Shown: positions 13,685 through 22,467 of the stretch, in pieces | Numbering within the stretch: the stretch's first letter is position 1 | Layout: each line of letters begins with the position of its first letter | Source: Anaerolineales bacterium | Lineage (GTDB): Bacteria; Chloroflexota; Anaerolineae; Anaerolineales; UBA11579 | Assembly (NCBI GenBank): GCA_026129305.1 | Contig: JAHCII010000002.1 | Span: forward strand, 100,786 to 164,785 | DNA length: 64,000 nucleotides | Reading direction: 5' to 3' | Position numbers and translations under genes: made by a program | Notes under the pieces: model-generated | The model's database searches: none | The model's input: the letters and a program-made list of their open reading frames with translations, nothing else | What the model was told of the DNA's origin: nothing

Positions 13685-16123
13685 CTAGAGAACAATATTC
13701 ACCAACTTGCCCTGCACCACGATCACTTGCCTGGGCGGCTTGCCTTCCAAGGCCTTGATCACCGCTTCGCTGGCCAGGGCCTGAGCTTTGGCGTCCTCGT
13801 CACTGGTGCCAGCTGGGATGGTGATGCGGTCGCGCAGCTTGCCATTGACCTGCACGATCAGGGTCACTTCATCTTCCTTGGCGGCTTGCGGGTCGGCTTG
13901 CGGCCAGGCCTGCAGATGCACGGAGTAGGGCTTGCCCAGTTTAGCCCACAGCTCCTCGGCGATGTGGGGGGTGACCGGCGCCATCAGGCGCAGCAGGATG
14001 TCCTGGGCCTCGGCCCACTCCGGGCTGCCGGCCGCGCCAGAGTCGTAGGCTTCCTGCATGGTGTTGGTCAGTTCCATCAGCGCAGAGACGATCGTGTTGA
14101 ACTCGAAGTTCTCCATATCGCGGCTGACGCGCTGGATGGTTTGGTGCGCCTTGCGGCGCAGTCGTTTGGTGATGTCAGGGCCTGCGCTGTTCTGGGTGCC
14201 TGGTTCAAACAGCCCCCAGACGCGGAACAGCCAGCGCACCACGCCCTGGATGTTGTCGTCGCTCCACGGGCCGCCTTCAGACCAGCGGTAGCCGAACATC
14301 AGATAGGCGCGCACTGTGTCGGCGCCGTACAGCGCCACCTGCGCATCTGGGTCGACCACGTTGCCGCGTGACTTGCTCATGCGCTGCCCGTCCGGCCCCA
14401 GGATCTGGCCCTGGTTGCGCAGCTGCATGATGGGCTCGTTGCCTTCCACCAGGCCCATGTCGCGCAGCGCTTTGTGGAAGAAGCGCACATACAGCAGGTG
14501 CATCACGGCATGTTCGGCGCCGCCGGTGTAGGTATCCACCGGCGCCCAATAGTTGTACTCATTCTCGTCAAAGGGGGCCTTGTCGTCCTGCGGGCTCAGG
14601 TAGCGCAGGAAGTACCACGAGGAGCACATGAAGGTGTCCATCGTGTCGGTGTCGCGTTCCGCCGGGCCGCCGCAGTTGGGACAGGTGGTGTGCTTCCAGG
14701 TGGGGTGCAGCTTTAGCGGGCTTTCCCCGGTGGGAGTCCATTCCACATCGTCCGGCAGCTCGACCGGCAGCTGGTCTTCCGGCACGGGCTGCACGCCACA
14801 GTCCTGGCAGTAGACCATCGGGATGGGCGCGCCCCAATAGCGCTGGCGGGAGATCAACCAGTCGCGCAGGCGATAGCCTACGGCGGCCTGGCCCAGTTTT
14901 TCGGCGCTCAGGTAGGCGATGGTCTTGGCAATGGCCTGCTCAGCAGGCGTGCCGCTCAGCGGCCCGCTGTTGACCATCACGCCCTCGTGGACGGCGGCTT
15001 CGGTCATTGTGGCGCCGTCCAGCGTCTCGCCCTCCGGCTGGATCACCGGGCGCACTTCCAGGCCGTATTGGCGGGCGAACTCGAAGTCGCGCGGGTCGTG
15101 GGCGGGGACGGCCATGATGGCGCCGGTGCCGTAGGTCATCAGCACGTAGTCGGCCACCCAAATCGGGATGCGCTCGCCAGTGACCGGGTTGATGGCGTAG
15201 CCGCCGGTGAAGACGCCGCTCTTTTCTTTTTCGGTGGACTCGCGCTCGATCTCCGTCTGGCGGATGGCTTCGGCCACATAAGTCTCCACTTCGGCGCGCT
15301 GCTCGTCGCTGGTCACCTCGGCCAGCAGCGGGTGCTCTGGGGCCAGCACCATGAAGGTGGCGCCCCACAGCGTGTCGGGCCGGGTGGTGAAGATGGTGAA
15401 CTCGTGGCCGGCCTCGGTCTTGAAGGTCACGTTGGCGCCTTCAGAGCGGCCGATCCAGTTGCGCTGCAGGGTCTGGATCTGCCCCGGCCAGTCGATGCCG
15501 TCAAAGTGCAGCAGCTCATCGGCGTAGTTGGTGATGCGGAAGAACCACTGCTCCAGTTCTTTCTTGATCACCGGCGTGCCGCAGCGTTCACAAACGCGTT
15601 TCTCGCCCACCACCTGCTCGCGGGCCAGGGTGGTGTTGTCCTTGGGGCACCAGTCCACTGCGGCCAGCTTGCGGTAGGCCAGGCCTTGCTTATACAGCTT
15701 CTGGAAGAACCACTGCGTCCATTTGTAGTATTCCGGGTCGGAGGAGACTGCCTGGCGGCGCCAGTCGAACATGGCGCCCATGCTGCGCAGCTGGCCGCGC
15801 ATGCGCTCGATGTTGGCGTAGGTCCATTGCTTGGGATGGATGTTGCGTTGGATGGCAGCGTTTTCGGCCGGCAGGCCGAAGGCGTCGAAGCCCATGGGGA
15901 AGACCACGTTGTGGCCGCGCATGCGCATGTAGCGGGCGCGGGCGTCGGAAGGCGTCATGGCATACCAATGGCCGATGTGCAGGTCGCCGGAGGGGTAAGG
16001 CAGCATGGTCAAGGCGTAGTGTTTGGGGCGCTTGGGGTCAATGTCGGCATGGTACAGACCGTCCGCTTCCCACTTCTGCTGCCATTTGGCCTCGATCTCG
16101 GCCGGAGTGTATTTCTCTGCCAT
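13685..16123 (-). CDS. leuS: leucyl-tRNA synthetase
   Basis: 812 aa, class I synthetase for tRNA-Leu with an editing domain. Seen: PYPSGDLHIGHWYAM (HIGH) near residue 45, a CERCG zinc pair and a second CPNCGG site, the CP1 editing segment with ATFMVLAPEHPL and TYGTGAIMAVPAHDPRD (the Thr/Asp-rich editing pocket), and GQRMSKSRGNVVDP (KMSKS). Length is normal for bacterial LeuRS. ATG 16123 has an AAGGAGAAGC Shine-Dalgarno. Expression is controlled by the upstream Leu-type T-box (16166-16470). Confidence 0.96.
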   Translation of the reverse strand: MAEKYTPAEIEAKWQQKWEADGLYHADIDPKRPKHYALTMLPYPSGDLHIGHWYAMTPSDARARYMRMRGHNVVFPMGFDAFGLPAENAAIQRNIHPKQWTYANIERMRGQLRSMGAMFDWRRQAVSSDPEYYKWTQWFFQKLYKQGLAYRKLAAVDWCPKDNTTLAREQVVGEKRVCERCGTPVIKKELEQWFFRITNYADELLHFDGIDWPGQIQTLQRNWIGRSEGANVTFKTEAGHEFTIFTTRPDTLWGATFMVLAPEHPLLAEVTSDEQRAEVETYVAEAIRQTEIERESTEKEKSGVFTGGYAINPVTGERIPIWVADYVLMTYGTGAIMAVPAHDPRDFEFARQYGLEVRPVIQPEGETLDGATMTEAAVHEGVMVNSGPLSGTPAEQAIAKTIAYLSAEKLGQAAVGYRLRDWLISRQRYWGAPIPMVYCQDCGVQPVPEDQLPVELPDDVEWTPTGESPLKLHPTWKHTTCPNCGGPAERDTDTMDTFMCSSWYFLRYLSPQDDKAPFDENEYNYWAPVDTYTGGAEHAVMHLLYVRFFHKALRDMGLVEGNEPIMQLRNQGQILGPDGQRMSKSRGNVVDPDAQVALYGADTVRAYLMFGYRWSEGGPWSDDNIQGVVRWLFRVWGLFEPGTQNSAGPDITKRLRRKAHQTIQRVSRDMENFEFNTIVSALMELTNTMQEAYDSGAAGSPEWAEAQDILLRLMAPVTPHIAEELWAKLGKPYSVHLQAWPQADPQAAKEDEVTLIVQVNGKLRDRITIPAGTSDEDAKAQALASEAVIKALEGKPPRQVIVVQGKLVNIVL

Positions 16124-16165
16124 GCTTCTCCTTGTTCGCTAATAGCTGTTAGCGGTTAGATAAAA

Positions 16166-16470
16166 CAAAAAATCTCCCGTCCCGTTAATTGCGTTTTTTC
16201 GCAATTAACGGGACGGGAGATAAGACTCCCGCGGTACCACCCGCGTTACCTGCAGTGCAGGTCGCTCGACCGTGGATAACGGGGCGTCCCCCGCCACAGC
16301 TTACTGGGCTTCGGCTGTGGACCGCGCTCAGACTTCGTCTGAGCCTGCAGGCGAGTTGGGCTTTTTGGCGTCCGGGTCGCCGCGCGGGACTTGCACCACT
16401 GCGTCCTGCTCTCTGCCGGATAGCTTATTACTCCTGCTCGGCGCTTGCGGCATGCTGCCGCTATGCATTT
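16166..16470 (-). promoter_or_regulatory. T-box riboswitch of leuS, probable CUC (Leu) specifier
   Basis: Minus-strand leader with the T-box core GGGTGGTACCGCG (16230-16245) and, behind it, a long perfect terminator stem (CTCCCGTCCCGTTAATTGCG, six A, complement) ending in TTTTTGTTT at about 16166-16220. Stem I shows the AGUA S-turn after GCAGG and the distal GUGGUGCAAG loop. The GCAGG/CCUGC helix leaves CUC-G immediately 5' of CCUGC, placing the specifier at 16355-16353 = CUC, a Leu codon matching the downstream gene. Uncharged tRNA-Leu should stabilise the antiterminator and allow leuS transcription. Confidence 0.9.
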
Positions 16471-16476
16471 CCGGTG

Positions 16477-16505
16477 ATTCTACAAGATGCTGGCAGGGGT
16501 GTCAA
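16477..16505 (-). promoter_or_regulatory. leuS promoter
   Basis: TTGACA (16505-16500), 17-nt spacer, TAGAAT (16482-16477). Transcription would start near 16470, at the foot of the T-box. Confidence 0.75.
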
Positions 16506-16516
16506 GAAAACAGGCG

Positions 16517-17017
16517 TCAGGCCAGCCAATAGGCCAGGCCAGCCAGCAGCGCGGCGGCGATTGCGAGCCCCGGCAGCGCTTTGAGGTGGGCGCGGCCGTG
16601 AAAGCCATAATCCTTGTAGCCGGCAAAGCCTTCCGTGCCCGGGAACACCGCCCATTGGGGCGTGATCGTGTTCAGCACGAGCCAGTCGATGACCACCAGG
16701 TCGAAGAGGGAGATGGCCAGCACCAGGATCGCCGCATGCAGGAAGAGCGTCCCGAAGCTGGCGCCACTTTGCAGGGCGAAGGTGTAGGTGGAATAGAAGA
16801 CACCGCCAACCATGATCAGCAAGAGCGGGATGGCGAGCAGTTTTGCCTCGCGTTTTTCCGTTTCGGTTTGCGGCGGCACGGCCGCCAGGATATCTGCCGG
16901 CGTGTCCTGCTTGGTGAGGAAGAGGCGCGGCTTGTAGAGGCCGACATAAAACACCAGGGCGGTGAAAGCAGCAATCAGAATGCTGCCATCGATGAGCAAT
17001 TTTTGAACGTCTAACAT
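16517..17017 (-). CDS. 166-aa membrane protein, paralogue 1
   Basis: Predicted four membrane helices, with a cytoplasmic loop after helix 1 (PRLFLTKQDTPADILAAVPP) and a C-terminal signature FPGTEGFAGYKDYGFHGRAHLKALPG. It is a close paralogue of 18908-19408: same length, same loop and the same YKDYGFHGRAHLK signature. An AGAGG Shine-Dalgarno precedes the ATG. Transcription probably starts beneath a palindromic operator (17031-17050). No functional family recognised. Confidence 0.75.
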   Translation of the reverse strand: MLDVQKLLIDGSILIAAFTALVFYVGLYKPRLFLTKQDTPADILAAVPPQTETEKREAKLLAIPLLLIMVGGVFYSTYTFALQSGASFGTLFLHAAILVLAISLFDLVVIDWLVLNTITPQWAVFPGTEGFAGYKDYGFHGRAHLKALPGLAIAAALLAGLAYWLA

Positions 17018-17030
17018 GGAATACCTCTAT

Positions 17031-17075
17031 AATTTAGGTGTACCTAAATTGTAGGGCGATATGCTGATTTGTCAA
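17031..17075 (-). promoter_or_regulatory. promoter covered by AATTTAGGT/ACCTAAATT palindrome
   Basis: TTGACA (17075-17070), 16-nt spacer, TACAAT (17053-17048). The 9+9-bp inverted repeat with 2-nt centre at 17031-17050 overlaps the -10 and start site, a repressor-type position. The TTAGGT..ACCTAA core resembles DtxR-family metal-regulator sites (inference). Confidence 0.65.
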
Positions 17076-17093
17076 GGATTGCCGTTAAAAACG

Positions 17094-17123
17094 AAAGCAC
17101 CCTCGTGATTGTGAGGGTGCTTT
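17094..17123 (-). terminator. rho-independent terminator of the tRNA-Ala pair
   Basis: Stem AAAGCACCCTC / GAGGGTGCTTT followed by CGTTTTT on the minus strand, directly behind tRNA-Ala(GGC). Confidence 0.85.
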
Positions 17124-17127
17124 CCAG

Positions 17128-17200
17128 TGGACCCAGAGGGATTCGAACCCTCGACCTTCTCAATGCCATTGAGACGCGCTCCCAGCTGCGCCATGGGCCC
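17128..17200 (-). tRNA. tRNA-Ala (anticodon GGC)
   Basis: 73 nt, full cloverleaf: acceptor GGGCCCA/TGGGTCC with discriminator A, D arm GCGC...GCGC, anticodon stem TCTCA/TGAGA around ATGGCAT (anticodon GGC), T arm GAGGG TTCGAAT CCCTC. CCA is not encoded. Confidence 0.95.
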
Positions 17201-17286
17201 GTCGCAGAGCAAGCTCTGCGGGTTGCCTTACGAAGGATGGCCTGTGCAGCTTCAGGCAAGTTCCCTTCGTAAGGACTGCTGCACAG

Positions 17287-17359
17287 TGGACCTGGAGGGA
17301 TTCGAACCCTCGACCTCCTCAGTGCGATTGAGGCGCGCTCCCAACTGCGCTACAGGCCC
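17287..17359 (-). tRNA. tRNA-Ala (anticodon CGC)
   Basis: 73 nt: acceptor GGGCCTG/CAGGTCC, anticodon stem CCTCA/TGAGG around ATCGCAC (anticodon CGC), T arm GAGGG TTCGAAT CCCTC. CCA not encoded. Very similar to the GGC gene 86 nt downstream; the pair shares one promoter and terminator. Confidence 0.95.
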
Positions 17360-17377
17360 GGTTGTTAAGGTCGCCGG

Positions 17378-17406
17378 ATTGTACTGTACGGCACAGAGAC
17401 TGTCAA
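17378..17406 (-). promoter_or_regulatory. promoter of the tRNA-Ala pair
   Basis: TTGACA (17406-17401), 17-nt spacer, TACAAT (17383-17378). Confidence 0.75.
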
Positions 17407-17487
17407 GAAATGGCGGGCGACTGGCCGGGTTTTTGGGTGGTGTGGAAGGTAGAATCACGCTCGGCCCGAGTGGGCCCAAGGAGCCTT

Positions 17488-18855
17488 ATGACGGAAAATG
17501 CCGTGCAGTCTCCGCAGAACATGCGGACTTTTTATACGATTTGGATTGGCCAGTTGGTGTCTTTGCTGGGCTCGGCGTTGACCGGTTTTGCGCTGGGCGT
17601 GCATGTCTACCAAACTACGGGCTCAGCCACGTCTTTTGCGATGACGATTTTGGCCTTCACGCTGCCGGCGGTGTTCTTCTCTCCGGTGGCCGGGGCGCTG
17701 GTGGACCGCTTTCCGCGGCGCTGGATGATGATTTTCAGCGATGCCGGGGCGGCGTTGACCACCGTGTTGGTGCTCGTCTTGCTGCTGGCCGACAATTTGC
17801 AGTTGTGGCACATTTACGCGGCAACCTTTGTGGCGGCGTTGTTCAGTACCTTTCAGTGGCCGGCTTATTCGGCGGCTACGACGATGCTGGTGCCGCAAGA
17901 GCAACTGGGGCGGGCCAGCGGGATGGTGCAGATGGCCGATGCGGTGGCGCAGCTGCTCTCACCGGCGATTGCCGGAGCGATCTTTGTCAGCTTTGGCCTG
18001 GAGAGCGTGATCTTCATTGATTTGGTTACCTGCTTGTTTGCGATTGGTACGCTGCTGCTGGTGCGCATCCCTGAACCGCAGCGCACGGACGAGGAGGCGG
18101 CCAGCCGGCCTTCGATTTTGACCAGCATTCGCCTGGGGTTGGAATTCATTCGCAACCGGCCGGGGTTGTTTCAGCTGATGATGTACTTTGCCGGGATTAA
18201 CCTGCTGTTTGGCATGCTGCAACCGCTATGGACGCCGTTGATGCTGAGCCTGGGCGAACCAGACCAGGTGGGCGTGGTGGCCTCGATGGTGGGGGCGGGC
18301 ATGTTGGTGGGCACGTTGGTGATGAGCGCCTGGGGCGGGCCGAAGCGGCGCGTGTTTGGCGTGATTGGCTCGGCGATTTGGATGGGGGTGATGCTGCTGT
18401 TCTTGTTGCTGCCGGCCAGCCTGATGCTGATTGGGGTGATGGGCTTCCTCTCCATGCTGGTGCTGCCGATTATGAACGGCAGCAGCCAGGCCCTGTGGCA
18501 GAGCAAGACCGAGCCTGATTTGCAGGGCCGCGTGTTCGCCGTGCGGCGCATGCTGGGCCAGTTCACTGTGCCGGTGGCGATTTTGCTGGCCGGGCCGCTG
18601 GTGGACCAAGTCTTTGGCCCGAGCTTGCTGCCGGGCGGCTTGCTGGCCGATACGCTGGTGGGCGACCTGGTAGGGGTAGGTCCGGGCCGCGGCCTGGCCT
18701 TGTTCTTTGCCGTGATTGGCACACTGACCCTACTGATTTCGGCGATTGCGCTGGGCAGCAGGCGCCTGGTGAACGTGCAAGAAGAGCTGCCGAATGTGGT
18801 CATCCGCACGCAGGATGAAGCGGCGGCGGCCAAGGAAGCGCTGGGCGAAGCCTAG
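17488..18855 (+). CDS. MFS transporter (enterobactin/macrolide exporter-like)
   Basis: 455 aa, twelve-helix major facilitator. Starts MTENAVQSPQNMRTFYTIWIGQ with AAGGAG upstream. The motif A-like loop ALVDRFPRRWMM between helices 2 and 3 is clear, and PQEQLGRASGM plus an FGxE segment match the MFS_3/EntS-MefA branch. It probably exports a drug or siderophore-like compound; the substrate is unknown. It ends at a bidirectional terminator shared with the convergent membrane gene. Confidence 0.85.
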   Translation: MTENAVQSPQNMRTFYTIWIGQLVSLLGSALTGFALGVHVYQTTGSATSFAMTILAFTLPAVFFSPVAGALVDRFPRRWMMIFSDAGAALTTVLVLVLLLADNLQLWHIYAATFVAALFSTFQWPAYSAATTMLVPQEQLGRASGMVQMADAVAQLLSPAIAGAIFVSFGLESVIFIDLVTCLFAIGTLLLVRIPEPQRTDEEAASRPSILTSIRLGLEFIRNRPGLFQLMMYFAGINLLFGMLQPLWTPLMLSLGEPDQVGVVASMVGAGMLVGTLVMSAWGGPKRRVFGVIGSAIWMGVMLLFLLLPASLMLIGVMGFLSMLVLPIMNGSSQALWQSKTEPDLQGRVFAVRRMLGQFTVPVAILLAGPLVDQVFGPSLLPGGLLADTLVGDLVGVGPGRGLALFFAVIGTLTLLISAIALGSRRLVNVQEELPNVVIRTQDEAAAAKEALGEA

Positions 18856-18875
18856 CGCGGTTTGGGATGTCAATG

Positions 18876-18905
18876 AAAAAAGCCCCGGAACCTCCGGGGC
18901 TTTTT
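18876..18905. terminator. bidirectional terminator
   Basis: AAAAAAGCCCCGGA / TCCGGGGCTTTTT stem between convergent genes. Confidence 0.9.
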
Positions 18906-18907
18906 GT

Positions 18908-19408
18908 TTAGGTGAGCAGGCTGACCAGGCCGGCGATCAGCAGGGCGCCGAGCACTTGCATGGGCAGCAGTTTGAGGTGGGCGCGCCCGTGGAAGCCGTA
19001 GTCTTTGTAGCCGGCCAAGCCCTGGGTGCCGGGGAAGACTGACCAGGCGGGGGTGAGCGTGTTGAGGATGAACCAGTCGATGAAGAGCAGGTCAAAGGTG
19101 CTGATGGCCAGGACCGCCAGAAAGGCGTATAGCCAGAGGGTCGGCCAGCTGGCTGCGCTTTGCTGGGCGAAGGTGAGGGTGGAGTAGAAGGGGCCGCCAA
19201 TCAGAATCAGCATCAGCAGGCTGAGGACGATTTTGTAGCGGCGCGTCTCTGCCTCAGTTTTGGGCGGCACGGCAGCCAGAATGTCCGGCGGCACGTCTTC
19301 TTTGTTGAGGAACAAGCGCGGTTGGCGGATGGCGACGTAGAGCACGATGGCGGTGAAGAGGGTGATGAACAGGCTGCTGTCACTGAGGAGTTTGCTCCAA
19401 TCAAGCAT
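18908..19408 (-). CDS. 166-aa membrane protein, paralogue 2
   Basis: Four predicted membrane helices; same architecture as 16517-17017, with PRLFLNKEDVPPDILAAVPP after helix 1 and FPGTQGLAGYKDYGFHGRAHLKLLP near the C-terminus. An AAAGG Shine-Dalgarno precedes the ATG. Its promoter region (TTGTCA / CATACT) overlaps the divergent pst promoter, but it lacks the palindromic operator seen at paralogue 1, so the two copies are probably regulated differently. Function unknown. Confidence 0.75.
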   Translation of the reverse strand: MLDWSKLLSDSSLFITLFTAIVLYVAIRQPRLFLNKEDVPPDILAAVPPKTEAETRRYKIVLSLLMLILIGGPFYSTLTFAQQSAASWPTLWLYAFLAVLAISTFDLLFIDWFILNTLTPAWSVFPGTQGLAGYKDYGFHGRAHLKLLPMQVLGALLIAGLVSLLT

Positions 19409-19456
19409 GGCTTGGTCTACCTTTCTGAGCCCTCAGTATGCCGGTATTGCCAGGGC

Positions 19457-19484
19457 TTGACAAGTCCCGGCTTTCGGCTATTAT
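19457..19484 (+). promoter_or_regulatory. pst operon promoter
   Basis: TTGACA 19457-19462, 16-nt spacer, TATTAT 19479-19484. The resulting leader of about 165 nt contains an AACTTG...CAAGTT hairpin near 19518-19540 and other pairings but no known riboswitch pattern. Confidence 0.6.
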
Positions 19485-19654
19485 GTGCGGGTTGAAACCC
19501 GACTAAATCTATCGTGTTAACTTGTTTTATTGAGCAAGTTTAAGGGTAACAGCTCTTTTTCTGGCTGCGTTTGCGAGGGCAGAGCTCCCCTCAAGAAACG
19601 AAGCTGGCCACGATGGATAATTTTGGCCTGCGGGTTTTTGAACAGGAGATACCT

Positions 19655-20617
19655 ATGAAACAAACTTCATTGCGACTGCTGCTTTTGCTGGCCCTGGTGT
19701 TGGCTGCGTGTGCGGCACCCGCTGGCGACGCTGGCTCAGCTGCGGCTGGCGAAGAAATCACCTATGCGCTGTCTGGCGCGTTTGCGCTCTACCCGATGAT
19801 GGTGCGCTTTGCCGAGGAGTACCAGGCCACGCACCCGGGGGTCAACTTTGACATCACCGGTGGCGGGGCGGGCAAGGGTGTCTCTGACGTGCTGGCCGGC
19901 GCCACTGACCTGGGCATGGTCTCGCGCGAACTGAACGAAGACGAAATCGCGCAGGGCGCCTTCCCGGTGGCGGTGACCCGCGACGCGGTCTTCTTTGTGG
20001 TCAATGCGCAGAACCCGCACATTGAGCTGATTTTGGAGAAGGGCGTGACCACCGAAGGCCTGGGCAAAGTGTGGCTGACCGGTGAATACACGACCTGGGG
20101 CGACCTGCTGGGCGACCCGAGCATCACCGATGAGATCCACGTCTACACACGCTCCGACTCTGCCGGTGCGGCTGAAATGTTCTCCAAGTTCATTGGCGGC
20201 AATGCCCAGGAAGACCTGCAGGGCATTGGTGTGGATGCTGACCCGGGCTTGCTGCAGGCTGTGCTCAACGACCCGTTGGGCGTGGGCTACAACAACTTGG
20301 GCTACATCTACAGCCTGGCGACTGGTGTGGTGGTGGAAGGCGCGGTGGTGCCGCCGATCGACATCAATACCAATGGCGTCATCGAGGAGCACGAATACCT
20401 GGAGACCCGCAGCGAAGCCATAGAGGCCATTCTGAGCGGCGACTACCCCTCTCCGCCGGCGCGCTTGCTGTATCTGGTGAGCAAAGGCAAACCGGAAGGC
20501 GCCGTGCTGGATTTGCTGTTGTGGATCCTGCAGGACGGTCAGGCGTTTGTGGCTGAGGCGGGGTATGTCCCCATGACCGAGGCTGAACTGCAGTCAGAGA
20601 TTGACAATCTGCGCTAA
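19655..20617 (+). CDS. pstS: phosphate ABC transporter substrate-binding lipoprotein (PstS-like)
   Basis: 320 aa. Lipoprotein signal with lipobox LVLAAC near residue 17. The PBP-like fold is evident: ITYALSGAFALYPMMVRFAEEY, then DITGGGAGKGVSDVLAGATDLGMVSR, the phosphate-loop pattern of PstS proteins, and YTRSDSAGAAEMFSKFIGG. It captures phosphate (or a related oxyanion) outside the membrane and feeds PstCA. An AGGAGA site precedes ATG 19655; upstream in-frame starts would sit inside the leader. First gene of pstSCAB; no phoU follows. Confidence 0.85.
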   Translation: MKQTSLRLLLLLALVLAACAAPAGDAGSAAAGEEITYALSGAFALYPMMVRFAEEYQATHPGVNFDITGGGAGKGVSDVLAGATDLGMVSRELNEDEIAQGAFPVAVTRDAVFFVVNAQNPHIELILEKGVTTEGLGKVWLTGEYTTWGDLLGDPSITDEIHVYTRSDSAGAAEMFSKFIGGNAQEDLQGIGVDADPGLLQAVLNDPLGVGYNNLGYIYSLATGVVVEGAVVPPIDINTNGVIEEHEYLETRSEAIEAILSGDYPSPPARLLYLVSKGKPEGAVLDLLLWILQDGQAFVAEAGYVPMTEAELQSEIDNLR

Positions 20618-20637
20618 CCTAGTAGTCTAGGAGCATT

Positions 20638-21591
20638 ATGAAGTTATCCCTAGCTGGTTCGCGCTCAGCGTTGCGCCGCATCTTTAGCGATAAGCTGGCT
20701 GCCAGGAGCTTTCTCCTGGCAGCCAGCTTGCCTTTGTTGCTGCTGTTGTTAATGGCCGCTGCGCTGCTGTTTCGCACACTCCCCATCTTCCAGTTTGTCT
20801 CACCTTGGGAATTCCTGACCGGCGATTTGTGGCGGCCAAGCCAGGGCGAATTTGGGCTGAGCACCTTTATCAGCGGCACGCTGTGGGTTACCTTGCTGGC
20901 CCTGATCCTGGCCGTGCCGCCCTGCATTTTTGCGTCGATCTTCCTGGTGGAGTACGCCCGCCGGGGCACTCTGCGCGGCATCCTGCCGGCGATTGACCTG
21001 CTGGCGGGCATCCCCTCTGTGGTGTACGGCGTTTGGGGTTTGCTGGTGGTGGTGCCATTGGTGCCGCGGCTAGGCCAGTTCCTGCGTGGCGTGTTTGGTG
21101 ATCTGCCCTTCCTGACCTCCAGCAACCCCACCGGCTTCAGTATTTTGGCCGGCGGCATTGTTTTGGCGGTGATGATCTCGCCGATTATTGTTTCGATCAC
21201 GGTGGAGGTGCTGCGCACTGTGCCGCAGGGCGTGCGTGAGGCCGCCCTGGCGGTGGGCGCCACGCGCTGGCAGGCGATCAAACATGCCGTGCTGCCGAAT
21301 GCACTGCCTGGCATCATCGCCGCGGCGGTGATGGGCCTGTCACGCGCCTTTGGTGAAACCCTGGCGGTGATGATGGTGGTGGGCAACACGCCTGCCATTC
21401 CGCGCTCGGTGTTTGACCCTGGCTATCCGCTGACGGCGCTGATTGCCAATAACTATGGCGAGATGATGTCCATTCCGCGCTATGACGCGGCTTTGATGGG
21501 CGCTGCGCTGCTTTTGTTGGTGGTGGTGATCATTTTTAATGTCCTCTCGGCAATGGTCTTGGCGCGTTTGGGGCAAGAGGTGAGCTCATGA
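20638..21591 (+). CDS. pstC: phosphate ABC transporter permease PstC
   Basis: 317 aa, six-helix permease. The EAA loop is seen as VPQGVREAALAVGATRWQAI, followed by PGIIAAAVMGLSRAFGETLAVMM, the PstC/PstA signature. Long periplasmic segment after helix 1 (WEFLTGDLWRPSQGEFG) typical of PstC. ATG 20638 follows AGGAGC and lies 20 nt after pstS; the stop overlaps the pstA start (ATGA). Confidence 0.9.
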   Translation: MKLSLAGSRSALRRIFSDKLAARSFLLAASLPLLLLLLMAAALLFRTLPIFQFVSPWEFLTGDLWRPSQGEFGLSTFISGTLWVTLLALILAVPPCIFASIFLVEYARRGTLRGILPAIDLLAGIPSVVYGVWGLLVVVPLVPRLGQFLRGVFGDLPFLTSSNPTGFSILAGGIVLAVMISPIIVSITVEVLRTVPQGVREAALAVGATRWQAIKHAVLPNALPGIIAAAVMGLSRAFGETLAVMMVVGNTPAIPRSVFDPGYPLTALIANNYGEMMSIPRYDAALMGAALLLLVVVIIFNVLSAMVLARLGQEVSS

Positions 21592-22457
21592 GCATGCAGA
21601 AACGCTGGTGGCGGCGCGCCCACCTGGAAGAGAGTTTGTTTGGCGTGTTGATGCGCCTGTCTGCGGTGGTCCTGGTGCTGGCCCTGGCGGGCATCCTGGG
21701 GTCCGTGCTGGTGCGCGGCCTGCCGGCGATGAGCTGGGACATGATCACCAAGGCGCCCGAGGGCGGCTTTTACCTGGGCGGCGGCGGCGGCCTGCTGAAC
21801 GCAATTTTAGGCTCCCTCTATCTGGCCGGCGGCGGCACGGTACTGGCCTTCCTGGTCAGTCTGCCGATTGCGCTGGGTCTGAATGTGTATGCACCCAGTT
21901 CGCGCTGGGCTACATTCACCCGCCTGACCCTGGACGTGCTGTGGGGGGTGCCCTCGCTGGTCTATGGCGCCTTTGGTTTCCTGATCATGATCTCGATGGG
22001 GATGCGGGCTTCACTGGGCGCCGGTATTTTGGTGGTGAGCTTGCTGCAAATCCCCATTATGGTGCGGGGCATGGATGAAGTTATGCGCTTGATCCCCAGC
22101 GGACAGAAAGAAGCCGCCTTTGGTTTGGGCGCCACCAAGTTGGAGATGGCCCGGGCCGTGGTGCTGCGCCAAAGCTTGCCCGGCATCTTTACCGCCGTGC
22201 TGCTGGCCTTTGGCCGCGGTATTGGCGATGCCGCTTCCGTGTTGTTCACTGCCGGCTTCACCGACCGCATTCCGACATCGCTGGCCGGGCCGGCAGCTTC
22301 CCTGCCCTTGGCGGTCTTCTTCCAGCTCAGCTCGCCGTTCCCGGAAGTGCGCGCCCGCGGTTATGCGGCAGCACTGATCTTAACCGTATTGATTTTGATT
22401 GTGAGCGGCCTGTCGCGCGCCCTGGCGCGCCGCCTGAGCCGCAACGTAGTGAATTAG
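21588..22457 (+). CDS. pstA: phosphate ABC transporter permease PstA
   Basis: 289 aa, six-helix permease partner of PstC. YLGGGGGLLNAILGSLYL and the EAA loop IPSGQKEAAFGLGATKLEMA with PGIFTAVLLAFGRGIGDAAS are the PstA landmarks. It overlaps pstC by 4 nt and is followed 10 nt later by pstB. Confidence 0.9.
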   Translation: MSMQKRWWRRAHLEESLFGVLMRLSAVVLVLALAGILGSVLVRGLPAMSWDMITKAPEGGFYLGGGGGLLNAILGSLYLAGGGTVLAFLVSLPIALGLNVYAPSSRWATFTRLTLDVLWGVPSLVYGAFGFLIMISMGMRASLGAGILVVSLLQIPIMVRGMDEVMRLIPSGQKEAAFGLGATKLEMARAVVLRQSLPGIFTAVLLAFGRGIGDAASVLFTAGFTDRIPTSLAGPAASLPLAVFFQLSSPFPEVRARGYAAALILTVLILIVSGLSRALARRLSRNVVN

Positions 22458-22467
22458 AGGATAGTTG

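Noticed and set aside
14987..16159. 390-codon + frame opposite leuS
   Set aside because: Antisense of a clearly identified leuS with intact HIGH and KMSKS motifs.
19485..19654. riboswitch in the pst leader
   Set aside because: Some hairpins can be drawn, but there is no terminator or conserved core; a plain structured leader is the simpler reading.
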